Shown one piece after another: positions 35,129-42,618 of a stretch of 64,000 nucleotides of DNA. How positions within the stretch are numbered: the first letter of the stretch is position 1; each line of letters starts with the position of its first letter. Origin of the DNA: an uncultured Clostridium sp. (GTDB lineage: Bacteria > Bacillota > Clostridia > TANB77 > CAG-508); the NCBI GenBank assembly GCA_945865665.1, contig CAMBEE010000001.1, positions 1 to 64,000 on the forward strand. Direction: 5' to 3'. The notes beneath the pieces are model-generated. The model was not told the origin of the DNA. It worked only from the letters and a program-made list of their open reading frames with translations, and did not search any database. The position numbers and the translations under genes are program-made.

Positions 35129-35422
35129 TTAAAGAACATCGCGTAAAATTATTTGGTGAGATGGTCTGTTAAAAAAGTAATTAATAAAGTTTTCAAAGAA
35201 ATCTCTTTGCTCTATGATACAGTATCCCATATCACTGATAACAGGTTCTAAAACTTCACTTGGAATTTCTGGACCTATATATAACGAATTTTCAAAAAAT
35301 TCATTTTGGGGCAATTTTTTTCTGTAATTTTTAATTATTTTTTTTAGATCTTCACTTTTATCTAATCTGATCCGTTCTTTTTTTCTCATTTCCAAATCCT
35401 TAATAAATTTTGTTATTGACAT
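35129..35422 (-). CDS. Hypothetical protein, 97 aa
   Basis: ATG (35420-35422) follows AAGGAGGAATACAT, identical in style to the leader of the gene at 32268. The N-terminal third is basic and helical (MSITKFIKDLEMRKKERIRL), the middle has LPQNEFFENSLYIGPEIPSE, and the end is aromatic (FFENFINYFFNRPSHQ). No family is recognised. Promoter TTGACT-N17-TATAAT lies upstream, and the membrane protein gene follows 82 bases downstream. Confidence 0.65.
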   Translation of the reverse strand: MSITKFIKDLEMRKKERIRLDKSEDLKKIIKNYRKKLPQNEFFENSLYIGPEIPSEVLEPVISDMGYCIIEQRDFFENFINYFFNRPSHQIILRDVL

Positions 35423-35479
35423 ATGTATTCCTCCTTATGTTTTTTTATTTTGGATTTCCCTTACAAATAAACTAACTTT

Positions 35480-35508
35480 ATTATAACATTAATTTACATA
35501 AAAGTCAA
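35480..35508 (-). promoter_or_regulatory. Promoter of the 35129-35422 gene
   Basis: Minus strand: TTGACT (plus 35503-35508), 17 bases, TATAAT (plus 35480-35485). Confidence 0.8.
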
Positions 35509-35528
35509 AAAACTCCCACTTGGGAGTC
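35505..35528 (-). terminator. Terminator of the 27-aa minus-strand gene
   Basis: ACTCCCA (35512-35518) pairs with TGGGAGT (35521-35527). On the minus strand TTTTTTGAC follows, and the Ts run into the -35 box of the next promoter. Confidence 0.7.
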
Positions 35529-35548
35529 ACAAAAACAAATTTAAGAAA

Positions 35549-35632
35549 CTATTTACAATCTTTACTATTTTGTTTTTCTGTATTAGGTTCTTGATCTCTA
35601 TTTTTATTATTTTTCTTGTTTGATTTTGACAT
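35549..35632 (-). CDS. Very small lysine/asparagine-rich protein, 27 aa
   Basis: ATG (35630-35632) follows TTGGAGGTG, and the frame ends in TAG (35549-35551) just before a terminator. The peptide (MSKSNKKNNKNRDQEPN...) is highly charged and probably unfolded. No relative is recognised. The ribosome site and terminator make real expression plausible. Confidence 0.5.
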   Translation of the reverse strand: MSKSNKKNNKNRDQEPNTEKQNSKDCK

Positions 35633-35700
35633 AAAAAATGCACCTCCAATCGATATCTAAAAATATTTTAACCTAAATGCAAAAAAATATTCTAATAAAA

Positions 35701-35729
35701 TTGTTTTTTTGAAAAAAAAGAGCTATAAT
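35701..35729 (+). promoter_or_regulatory. Probable murD promoter
   Basis: TTGTTT (35701-35706), 17 bases, TATAAT (35724-35729). The roughly 120-base leader includes a possible TGTCC...GGACA stem (35784-35833). Confidence 0.55.
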
Positions 35730-35852
35730 AAAAAACGAAAACATTTTATAGTATAAATAAATATAATAAAATAGGCATAAAAATGTCCATTTAGGAATCA
35801 ATGTCTTAAGCAGAAACGTTCCGAAAAGGACAAAAAGGAAGAAGGAATAAAA

Positions 35853-37253
35853 ATGAGTTATGAAAACAAAAAATTAGAAGAATTCAACGAATATATAAGA
35901 TTTAGAAAAGTAGCAGTAATAGGCTTAGGAGTAAGCAATTTACCACTATTAGAATACTTACATAACAAAAAAGCACAAGTAACAGTATTTGACGAAAGAA
36001 CAGAAGAAGAAATACAAATGGATACAATAGCAAAAATAAAAACATATGAATTTGAAGCATCATTTGGAAAAAATTGTCTTGAAAAATTAAATGGATTTAA
36101 CGTAATTTTTAGGTCACCAAGTTGTTTGCCAACAAGACCAGAATTAAAGCAAGAAGCAGATAGGGGAGCAATTGTTACAACAGAAGTAGAAATGCTTATG
36201 GAAATGTGCCCATGTAAAATAATTGGTGTAACAGGAAGTGACGGAAAAACAACTACAACAAGTTTAATAAATGCAATTTTACAACATGCAGGATATAAAA
36301 CATTTTTAGGTGGAAATATTGGAACGCCATTATTCACAAAATTACCAGAAATGAAACCAAATGATATAGTAGTTTTAGAATTAAGCAGTTTTCAATTAAT
36401 GAATATGCATGTAAGCCCAGATATAGCAGTTATTACTAATATAACACCAAATCATTTAAATATACACAAAGATTATCAAGAATATATTGATGCAAAAAAA
36501 TGTATATTCAAAAATCAAAATGAAAATGGAATATTAATATTAAATTATGATAATGATATAACAAGAGAATGTAGCAAAGAAGCAAAAGGAAAAATAATAT
36601 TCTTTAGTAGCAAAGAGAAATTAGATAATGGATTCATAGTTGATGAAGATATAATAAAAGAATGCAATGATGGAGTTAGAAAACACATTTTAAACACTGA
36701 TGAAGTTATTTTAAGAGGAAATCACAATTTCCAAAATATAGCAACTGCTCTTGCAGCAACAAAAACATTAGTTGATACAGATGTTGCAGTTGAAGCAATA
36801 AAAAAATTTAAGCCAGTTGAACACAGAATTGAATTTGTAAGAGAAATAGATGGAGTAAAATGGTACAATGACTCTGCAAGTTCTTCACCTACAAGAACAA
36901 TTTCAGGGCTAAATGCTTTTAAAGAAAATATAATTTTAATTGCAGGTGGATATGACAAAAACCTAGAATATCAACCACTTGCAAAACCAGTAGTAGATAA
37001 AGTTTCAACACTTATTTTAATTGGTCAAACAGCAGAAAAGATATATGATGTTGTAAAAAACGAAGCAGAAAAAGAAAATAAAAAAATTAATATAAATATG
37101 TGTGATACGTTAGAGCAAACAATAGAAATTGCAAAAAAATCAGCTAAAAAAGGTGATATTGTACTATTCTCACCAGCAAGTGCAAGTTTTGATATGTTTA
37201 AAAATTTTGCCGACAGAGGCAATCAATTTAAAGATTTAGTAAATAAAATTTAG
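35853..37253 (+). CDS. murD: UDP-N-acetylmuramoyl-L-alanine:D-glutamate ligase
   Basis: MurD adds D-glutamate in peptidoglycan precursor synthesis, using ATP in the cytoplasm. The 466-aa protein has the N-terminal Rossmann-like KVAVIGLGVSNLPLLEYL, the P-loop IGVTGSDGKTTTTSLI, ELSSFQL, NITPNHLNIHKDY and in the C-terminal domain KWYNDSASSSPTRT and GGYDKNLEY. All match the family. It stands alone rather than in a dcw cluster. AGGAAGAAGGA serves as ribosome site. Confidence 0.96.
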   Translation: MSYENKKLEEFNEYIRFRKVAVIGLGVSNLPLLEYLHNKKAQVTVFDERTEEEIQMDTIAKIKTYEFEASFGKNCLEKLNGFNVIFRSPSCLPTRPELKQEADRGAIVTTEVEMLMEMCPCKIIGVTGSDGKTTTTSLINAILQHAGYKTFLGGNIGTPLFTKLPEMKPNDIVVLELSSFQLMNMHVSPDIAVITNITPNHLNIHKDYQEYIDAKKCIFKNQNENGILILNYDNDITRECSKEAKGKIIFFSSKEKLDNGFIVDEDIIKECNDGVRKHILNTDEVILRGNHNFQNIATALAATKTLVDTDVAVEAIKKFKPVEHRIEFVREIDGVKWYNDSASSSPTRTISGLNAFKENIILIAGGYDKNLEYQPLAKPVVDKVSTLILIGQTAEKIYDVVKNEAEKENKKININMCDTLEQTIEIAKKSAKKGDIVLFSPASASFDMFKNFADRGNQFKDLVNKI

Positions 37254-37385
37254 TTTAATAAAAAAATTAAAGAGACTATCCAAAATAAATTATTAAACAA
37301 ATTTTTAACAAAAACGAAACCTTCCTCATACGATATATAAAACTAATTTTCAAAAAACAAATTAGAAAAATGAGGGAGGTTTGTT

Positions 37386-38069
37386 ATGTATAACGAAACA
37401 TATGATGACTACATAAGAAGTATTTTAGGTTATCCAGTAAGAAACCAATTTGACCAGTTTAATCAAGGACAACAAGAATATCAGGGTTACCAAGAATATA
37501 GAAATCCAACATTTAATACAAATATAAATATATCTGGAAATAATGTTGAATTAGAAAATAGTTACCCTGAAATATACAAAATTGTATATCCTATGATTAC
37601 CAAAAAATGTGAAAATGTTAGAGAAAGCAACATCACAAAAGATGATATTGAAAATATGACAGACGAGATTTATTATGCGTTAGAATCAAGAAACGAAACA
37701 CAGATAAATATCAACCTAAGAAATGACGTAAATGGGTTAAAAACGGTAAATACTTCAAGTACTTTAGCAAGTAAAAATAATATCTCAACTATAAATAATG
37801 CAAGAACAGAAAATAAAAAGCCTGAAGTGAAAGTATCAGAAACCACAGGAGAGAAAAGACAATTAAATGGTGGATTAAGAGATTTAATTCAAATTCTATT
37901 AATACGTGAATTATTAAATAGACGTAGACCACCATTTAGACCACCAATGCCAAATCCACCAGGACCAGGGCCTCGTCCACCAATGAGGCCACCGTTTGGC
38001 CCTGGACCAGGAAGACCACCATTTAATAGAGATTTTGATAGATTTAATGATTTATATGAACAGTTTTAA
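37386..38069 (+). CDS. Proline/glycine-rich tailed protein, 227 aa
   Basis: ATG 37386 follows GAGGGAGG. The N-terminal 50 residues are rich in Tyr, Gln and Asn (NQFDQFNQGQQEYQGYQEY). A helical domain follows (ENSYPEIYKIVYPMITKKCE) with a short conserved-looking DDIENMTDEIYYALE. The end is a proline-rich tail (PPFRPPMPNPPGPGPRPPMR) and a final RDFDRFNDLYEQF. No signal peptide is seen. The composition suggests a structural or coat protein of the spore or cell surface, but that is inference. Confidence 0.7.
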   Translation: MYNETYDDYIRSILGYPVRNQFDQFNQGQQEYQGYQEYRNPTFNTNINISGNNVELENSYPEIYKIVYPMITKKCENVRESNITKDDIENMTDEIYYALESRNETQININLRNDVNGLKTVNTSSTLASKNNISTINNARTENKKPEVKVSETTGEKRQLNGGLRDLIQILLIRELLNRRRPPFRPPMPNPPGPGPRPPMRPPFGPGPGRPPFNRDFDRFNDLYEQF

Positions 38070-38076
38070 AAAATAA

Positions 38077-38105
38077 TTGACATAACACATTTTGGATGGT
38101 ATACT
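38077..38105 (+). promoter_or_regulatory. Strong promoter of the 77-aa gene
   Basis: TTGACA (38077-38082), 17 bases, TATACT (38100-38105). Confidence 0.85.
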
Positions 38106-38151
38106 AAGAAAGTAACAATATAGTAAAGCACACAGTACAGGAGGTATATCT

Positions 38152-38385
38152 ATGTACGAAAAGTTAAAAAGTCTTTTAAAGGAGTGGGAGGTATATTCAA
38201 ATCCGGAAGAAGAAATTCCAAGCCGGATTAGAAGGCCGGAACTTTGGTCTATAGGCAGATCTGTTGAATTGGCACTCACAGAAATGCGAGGAACAAAAGA
38301 ATATGAAAGCATCACAGATGAAGACAAAAAAATTATAGATACTATCTATAATTTCCTTGTAGCAGAGGCTGCAAACAAAAACTAA
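38152..38385 (+). CDS. Orphan small protein, 77 aa
   Basis: ATG 38152 follows CAGGAGGTATATCT. The soluble, acidic, helical product begins MYEKLKSLLKEWEVYSNPEE. It contains RIRRPELWSIGRSVELALTE and a C-terminal ITDEDKKIIDTIYNFLVAEA. No family is recognised. It has a near-consensus promoter and a strong terminator of its own, so it is a one-gene unit. Its base composition (more G and C) differs from its neighbours. Confidence 0.7.
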   Translation: MYEKLKSLLKEWEVYSNPEEEIPSRIRRPELWSIGRSVELALTEMRGTKEYESITDEDKKIIDTIYNFLVAEAANKN

Positions 38386-38389
38386 ACAT

Positions 38390-38434
38390 ATTGCGGTGGA
38401 ATATTTTTAATAGGTTTCCACCGCAATGCTTTTT
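38390..38434 (+). terminator. Terminator of the 77-aa gene
   Basis: ATTGCGGTGGAA (38390-38401) pairs perfectly with TTCCACCGCAAT (38416-38427), followed by GCTTTTT. Confidence 0.92.
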
Positions 38435-38454
38435 AAAATTGGAAAAAAATAGCA

Positions 38455-38487
38455 AATATGCAAATTAAATTTTGCATATTTTTTTTA
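38455..38487 (+). terminator. Second hairpin with T run
   Basis: AATATGCAAA (38455-38464) pairs with TTTGCATATT (38471-38480), followed by seven Ts. Confidence 0.7.
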
Positions 38488-38596
38488 TTTTCACAAATAA
38501 TAATAAATGAAAAAATTTAAAACAAAGCAATAAAAAACTTCAAAAGTAAATAATCTAAATTTTTTCAAACTTATTATTTGAAAGGAGAATTACAAA

Positions 38597-39043
38597 ATGA
38601 AAGTAAAAGACTGTATGTGTGACGATGTATGTTGCGTAAAACCAGAAACTAAAATAACTGAGGTAGCAAAATTAATGAGCGAAAACCATATAGGATGTAT
38701 ACCAGTATGTGACAGTAACAATTGTATATGTGGAATACTAACAGATAGAGACATTTTATTAAGAACAGTTGCATGTGATAAAGACTGCTCACAAACAACA
38801 GCAAGCGATATAATGTCTACAGATTTATGTACTTGTAAACAAGATGAAGATATAACAAATGCAGAAAGTAAAATGGCCAATAACCAAATAAGAAGATTAC
38901 CAGTGTGCGATGAAGAAAATCATGTAATAGGAATTTTAACTTTAGGAGACTTAGCTCAAAATGAAATTCAATTAGGAAGTCAACAAGTTTGCAATACTAT
39001 AAGTGATATTTGCAGTTGTAATTCAAGTAAAAATAATTCTTAA
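38597..39043 (+). CDS. Cysteine-rich CBS-domain-pair protein, 148 aa
   Basis: The protein consists of two CBS motifs (about residues 1-60 and 68-125). The core patterns are VAKLMSENHIGCIPVCD...GILTDRDILLR and ITNAESKMANNQIRRLPVCD...GILTLGDLA. CBS pairs bind adenine nucleotides and sense energy state. Unusually it carries about 18 cysteines in 148 residues. They include MCDDVCC near the start, NCICG, CDKDC, CTC and a final ICSC tail, which could bind metal or respond to redox. AAAGGAG is its ribosome site. There is no fused enzyme. Confidence 0.88.
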   Translation: MKVKDCMCDDVCCVKPETKITEVAKLMSENHIGCIPVCDSNNCICGILTDRDILLRTVACDKDCSQTTASDIMSTDLCTCKQDEDITNAESKMANNQIRRLPVCDEENHVIGILTLGDLAQNEIQLGSQQVCNTISDICSCNSSKNNS

Positions 39044-39056
39044 AGACTATATTAAA

Positions 39057-39200
39057 GAAGTCCTGCTAACAGTAAATATTTTTATTTTCATCTCAAGCTT
39101 TCCCACTGATACTGTAAAAATGCTTTCGCATTTAACAGTATTCAGCGGTCCCCACGAAGCTTTCGTCTAAAATAAAAATGTTTACCTTTCGCGGACTTTT
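39057..39200 (+). ncRNA. ssrS: 6S RNA-like structured RNA (candidate)
   Basis: The region folds into one long rod. A closing stem pairs AAGTCC-t-GC (39057-39065) with GCGGACTT (39190-39197). A 17-bp stem (39071-39087 with 39168-39184) follows. A large central bubble has the hairpin ACGAA-GCT-TTCGT (39153-39165) on its 3' side. Then come CTGA-TACTGT with ACAGTA-t-TCAG, and a terminal AAATGC-TTTC-GCATTT hairpin. Ts end it, and TATATT (39047-39052) sits at -10. This is the 6S RNA architecture, which mimics an open promoter to bind RNA polymerase. The call rests on structure, not on a covariance search. Confidence 0.6.
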
Positions 39201-39260
39201 TCAGTATAATGAATACTAACTGTTAATTAACATATACTAATTACATAGGAGAAAATAAAA

Positions 39261-40358
39261 ATGATAATTGACATGTCATATTGGACAAGAGTTTTAAAAA
39301 AATTTTTATATGTATTACTGATATTAATTGGATTATTTTTAGCTTTCAAATTAGCAATATTTTACACACCATTTTTAATAGCATTTATAATATCATTAAT
39401 GATAGAACCAGCAATAAGATTTATAATGAAAAAAATGAAATTTACAAGAAAAACAAGTTCAATAATAATATTTATAATTGTATCTGCAATAATAATAGGA
39501 GCAGTAGTGTGGGGAATGGTAGCGCTAATTTCGGAAGCTTCAAATCTGTTGCAAGATTTAAATGGATATGTAGAAAAAGCATACATATTATTTCAAAATT
39601 TTACAAGCAGATTTGATTTTGATAAGATGCATTTGCCAAATGAATTAACATCAATAATTCAAAATTCAACAGGAGATGTGTTAACTTCAGTCTCAGGATG
39701 GGTTAGGAACTTTTTAACAGGCCTATTAAACATTATTACATCTATGCCATCAATTATAATTTATTTTGTAGTAACAATAATGGCTTTATATTTAATATGT
39801 GTTGATAAAGTATATATTTTAGACCAAATAGAGCACCATTTTCCAAAAAGATGGGTATTTAAAGTAGGTACTCATATAAAAGATTTAACTAAAACTTTAG
39901 GAGGATATTTAAAAGCAGAAGCAACACTTATTTTAGTGTCTTTTATAATTTCTTTAGTAGGATTATCTATGTTAAAATTTGCAAATTTCAACATAGAATT
40001 CCCATTATTAATGGCTTTATTTATAGGCTTTGTGGATGCTTTACCAATTTTAGGTTCTGGGACAGTTATGGTTCCATGGGCTATTATATCTGGATTAAAT
40101 GGAGATTTAAAATTAGGTATAGCAATTATTATTTTGTTAATTATAATGTCAACAGTAAGACAATTTCTAGAACCTAAGTTAGTTAGCAAACATATTGGAA
40201 CTCATCCAATTTTTACATTGATTGCTATGTACACAGGTTTCAAATTTATTGGTGTTTTAGGTATGCTTGTTGGTCCAATTATTTTGATTATAATAAAAAA
40301 TGTTTTTGCTACTTTAATAGATGAAGGCGTTGTAAAAAGTATATTTGACAAAAATTGA
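39261..40358 (+). CDS. ytvI: AI-2E family transporter, sporulation YtvI-like
   Basis: The 365-aa integral membrane protein has about eight helices and the family pattern: an N-terminal pair of helices, a long amphipathic region (residues about 90-150) and a C-terminal half with FIGFVDALPILGSGTVMVPWAI and VRQFLEPKLVSKHIGTHPIFTLIAMYTG. That last motif marks the AI-2E/PerM superfamily, and overall similarity is to YtvI of spore formers. What it transports is unknown. The ribosome site is AGGAGA, and TATAAT at 39204-39209 may serve as its -10 box. Confidence 0.85.
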   Translation: MIIDMSYWTRVLKKFLYVLLILIGLFLAFKLAIFYTPFLIAFIISLMIEPAIRFIMKKMKFTRKTSSIIIFIIVSAIIIGAVVWGMVALISEASNLLQDLNGYVEKAYILFQNFTSRFDFDKMHLPNELTSIIQNSTGDVLTSVSGWVRNFLTGLLNIITSMPSIIIYFVVTIMALYLICVDKVYILDQIEHHFPKRWVFKVGTHIKDLTKTLGGYLKAEATLILVSFIISLVGLSMLKFANFNIEFPLLMALFIGFVDALPILGSGTVMVPWAIISGLNGDLKLGIAIIILLIIMSTVRQFLEPKLVSKHIGTHPIFTLIAMYTGFKFIGVLGMLVGPIILIIIKNVFATLIDEGVVKSIFDKN

Positions 40359-40383
40359 CATATAAGTAAAATAATGATATAAT
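40355..40383 (+). promoter_or_regulatory. Promoter before the 40412 gene
   Basis: TTGACA (40355-40360), 17 bases, TATAAT (40378-40383), overlapping the ytvI stop codon. Confidence 0.8.
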
Positions 40384-40411
40384 AAGTTTATATTTTAAGG
40401 AGGATATAAAC

Positions 40412-40927
40412 ATGCCAGGATATATAATTCATATAGCAATTGCAAAAGAGTATACTAAAAAACATAAAGGAGAAAACGAAAATATTAAAGAGTTTATTGA
40501 TGGAACAATTCAACCAGATTTGGTTAAACCAAAGTCAGAATCACATTATGGCAAATCACCAGCGTATACAAATTTAAAAAAATATCTAGAAAATAATAAA
40601 ATTGATGATAGTTTTAAAAGAGGTGAATTTCTGCATCTTATAGCTGATTATTTATTTTATAATTTTTATTTAGACAAAATTGATAAAGAAATTATACACA
40701 ATGATTATGACATCTTAAATAATGAACTTATTGAAAAATATAAAATTGAATACATTCCAAATTGTATAAAAAATAATATTTTCTTTAAAGAAGGTAAAAC
40801 AAAAATATTAGAAAAAAAATTAATATTAAAAGTGATTGACGAAATATCAAGTTTAAATATATACGAAGTAGAAAAAGAAGTAAATGAAAACAATATAAAA
40901 TGGAATAGTTATAAAAATTTAATTTAA
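40412..40927 (+). CDS. Zinc-dependent phospholipase C-like protein
   Basis: ATG 40412 follows AAGGAGGA. The 171-aa protein begins MPGYIIHIAIAKEYTKKHK. It continues with EFIDGTIQPDLVKPKSESHYG and GEFLHLIADYLFYNFYLDK, with His and Asp residues spaced as in the alpha-helical metal-binding fold of zinc-dependent phospholipase C/S1-P1 nuclease relatives. The MPG.IIH start is shared with many uncharacterised clostridial proteins of this group. There is no signal peptide, so it would act in the cytoplasm. It is followed 12 bases later by the cytidylyltransferase-like gene, so it probably forms an operon with it. Confidence 0.55.
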   Translation: MPGYIIHIAIAKEYTKKHKGENENIKEFIDGTIQPDLVKPKSESHYGKSPAYTNLKKYLENNKIDDSFKRGEFLHLIADYLFYNFYLDKIDKEIIHNDYDILNNELIEKYKIEYIPNCIKNNIFFKEGKTKILEKKLILKVIDEISSLNIYEVEKEVNENNIKWNSYKNLI

Positions 40928-40939
40928 AGGAGACTAAAA

Positions 40940-41785
40940 ATGTTAGGGTATGTAACAGGTGTTTATGATATATTAAGAATAAAAGATTTACAAAAATTAG
41001 ATATGATAATACAGAAAAATATTGAAAAAGGTAATAAATATTTTGCTATAGCATTATATGACGAAGAATTATGTGAAGCATTAGGAATTAGTGAACCTTT
41101 AAAGAGTATTGAAGATAGAATAAAAATAGTTGAACAACTTAGTGGTGTCGATTTTGCATTTAAAATTTCTTCATTAGATAAAGAAATTATACAAGATAGT
41201 GCACAAGAAGCATTAAAAACATATGAAGAAAAACAAAAAATAAAAAAAGAAAAAAATAAGCAATATGATATTGTGTATGCTCCGGGTACATATGATTTAT
41301 TTCATGCAGGTCATCTTGAAAATTTATTAGAAGCTTCACAAAAAAGTAAAAGATTAATAGTTGGAGTAAAAGCTGATGAGTTAGTATATGAGCATAAAGG
41401 AAGAAAACCTATGATGACTGCAGAGGAAAGAATGGAAATATTAAGGCATTTTAAATTTGTAGATAATGTTTATCAATACTTCACAAGAGATCCTCATACA
41501 GCAGCTAGTTGGATAAAAGCAAAATACAATAAAGATGTAGACGCAATTTTCTTAGGATCAGATTTAAAAGAAGACTTTAAAAATATAAAAGATATACCAC
41601 TTGTTTTTACAGAGAGAGATGAAAAAAATATGGTAAATAAATCAACATCAGGGTATATTAAAAAATTAAAGTTAAGAACTTTAAATGAAGATACTAAATA
41701 CAAAGGCAATATCAAAAAAAGTCCAGTTGAAAAAGAAAAATTTACAGAAAATAATAATCAAATAGAAAATTTAAATGAAAGATAA
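40940..41785 (+). CDS. Cytidylyltransferase-like protein with one degenerate and one intact domain
   Basis: The 281-aa protein contains two related nucleotidyltransferase domains. The N-terminal one (about residues 1-95) starts GYVTGVYDILRIKDLQKLD and has lost the HxGH motif. The second (about 110-240) has an intact YAPGTYDLFHAGHLENLLEA, RLIVGVKADELVYEHKGRKP and a STSGYI motif like the RTEGISTS loop. The arrangement parallels glycerol-3-phosphate and ethanolamine-phosphate cytidylyltransferases, so a CDP-alcohol product is likely. A low-complexity charged tail follows. AAAGGAGAC is the ribosome site. Confidence 0.75.
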   Translation: MLGYVTGVYDILRIKDLQKLDMIIQKNIEKGNKYFAIALYDEELCEALGISEPLKSIEDRIKIVEQLSGVDFAFKISSLDKEIIQDSAQEALKTYEEKQKIKKEKNKQYDIVYAPGTYDLFHAGHLENLLEASQKSKRLIVGVKADELVYEHKGRKPMMTAEERMEILRHFKFVDNVYQYFTRDPHTAASWIKAKYNKDVDAIFLGSDLKEDFKNIKDIPLVFTERDEKNMVNKSTSGYIKKLKLRTLNEDTKYKGNIKKSPVEKEKFTENNNQIENLNER

Positions 41786-41790
41786 ATTAT

Positions 41791-41839
41791 AAATGTCGTT
41801 TTAAAGATGGTGCCTCATTCCCAAAACGACATTTTTTTA
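41791..41839. terminator. Bidirectional terminator between convergent genes
   Basis: AAATGTCGTTTT (41791-41802) pairs exactly with AAAACGACATTT (41823-41834), followed by Ts. Confidence 0.9.
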
Positions 41840-42388
41840 TAATATCCCAGCCGTAGGAATATAACTATCATCAGGAGGATAAACATACTCATCAGAAGAA
41901 GGTTTGTCAACACTTTTTATATCAGTAACTTTAACAATAGGCATATCACCATGATAATCGCCTTTAATAATGGTTCCTGTAACTTGAACCCACGAATTAT
42001 CTGCAAAATTCTTAGCGTTATCACACTCACACAAAAAGCCAACAACAACAGACTGGGAATTAGAACTAATAATCATATCACGAGCCAAAACGAACTGATT
42101 ATCTTGCAAATCTAAAACCCTATAAACATAGCCTGTAAAGCAAATCTTTTTACCAACATAAGAATCAATATTTTCATGAACAGTCTTTAAAACATTTGTA
42201 TAATTTTTTGGTTGAATTTCAGAAACACCATTTTGAGGAAAGCAACTTTGAGATTTAGAAGCATTATTAGCACCACCAAAAACTTTATACATAACAATTC
42301 CCAAAATAACAACTAAAAACGCAATTATCCCAATAAAAAAATATTTAAAAATTTTACCTCCATTAACTTTAACATTAAAAATAAACAT
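41837..42388 (-). CDS. Membrane-anchored OB-fold protein, DUF1980/TIGR03943 C-terminal type
   Basis: The start is taken as the ATG of MFIFNVKV (plus 42386-42388), because AAAAGGGG stands before it. The longer TTG start at 42406 would overlap that site. One membrane helix (about residues 14-36, FFIGIIAFLVVILGIVMYKVF) is followed by a domain with SYVGKKICFTGYVYRVLDL, FVLARDMIIS, SWVQVTGTI and YVYPP. This is the C-terminal half of YcgQ-like proteins without their N-terminal membrane domain. The partner would normally be a YcgR/YraQ permease, and none is adjacent. Confidence 0.75.
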   Translation of the reverse strand: MFIFNVKVNGGKIFKYFFIGIIAFLVVILGIVMYKVFGGANNASKSQSCFPQNGVSEIQPKNYTNVLKTVHENIDSYVGKKICFTGYVYRVLDLQDNQFVLARDMIISSNSQSVVVGFLCECDNAKNFADNSWVQVTGTIIKGDYHGDMPIVKVTDIKSVDKPSSDEYVYPPDDSYIPTAGIL

Positions 42389-42512
42389 ACAAAAACCCCT
42401 TTTCAATTCTCAATTTACAATCTATTTAATACATCAATAACAAAATTTTATAGTACATATTAAAATGTATTTACGAGCAAAAAAAATATGCTTATTTTTT
42501 TATTAAAAATAC

Positions 42513-42541
42513 TTGCTAAAAACTAATTTTAGTGATATAGT
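42513..42541 (+). promoter_or_regulatory. Probable secA promoter
   Basis: TTGCTA (42513-42518), 17 bases, TATAGT (42536-42541), about 78 bases before the start codon. Confidence 0.5.
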
Positions 42542-42618
42542 AACAAAGTACAAAAGGGAAAATTAGTAACAAAAAATTTTCCACAATATCAAAAATAAAC
42601 TTAGGAGGAATGTACCAA

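Noticed and set aside
39044..39260. Mobile palindromic element in place of 6S RNA
   Set aside because: Not excluded, but the interrupted stem, the bubble with its own hairpin, the -10 box and the terminal T run fit an RNA gene better than a simple inverted-repeat element.
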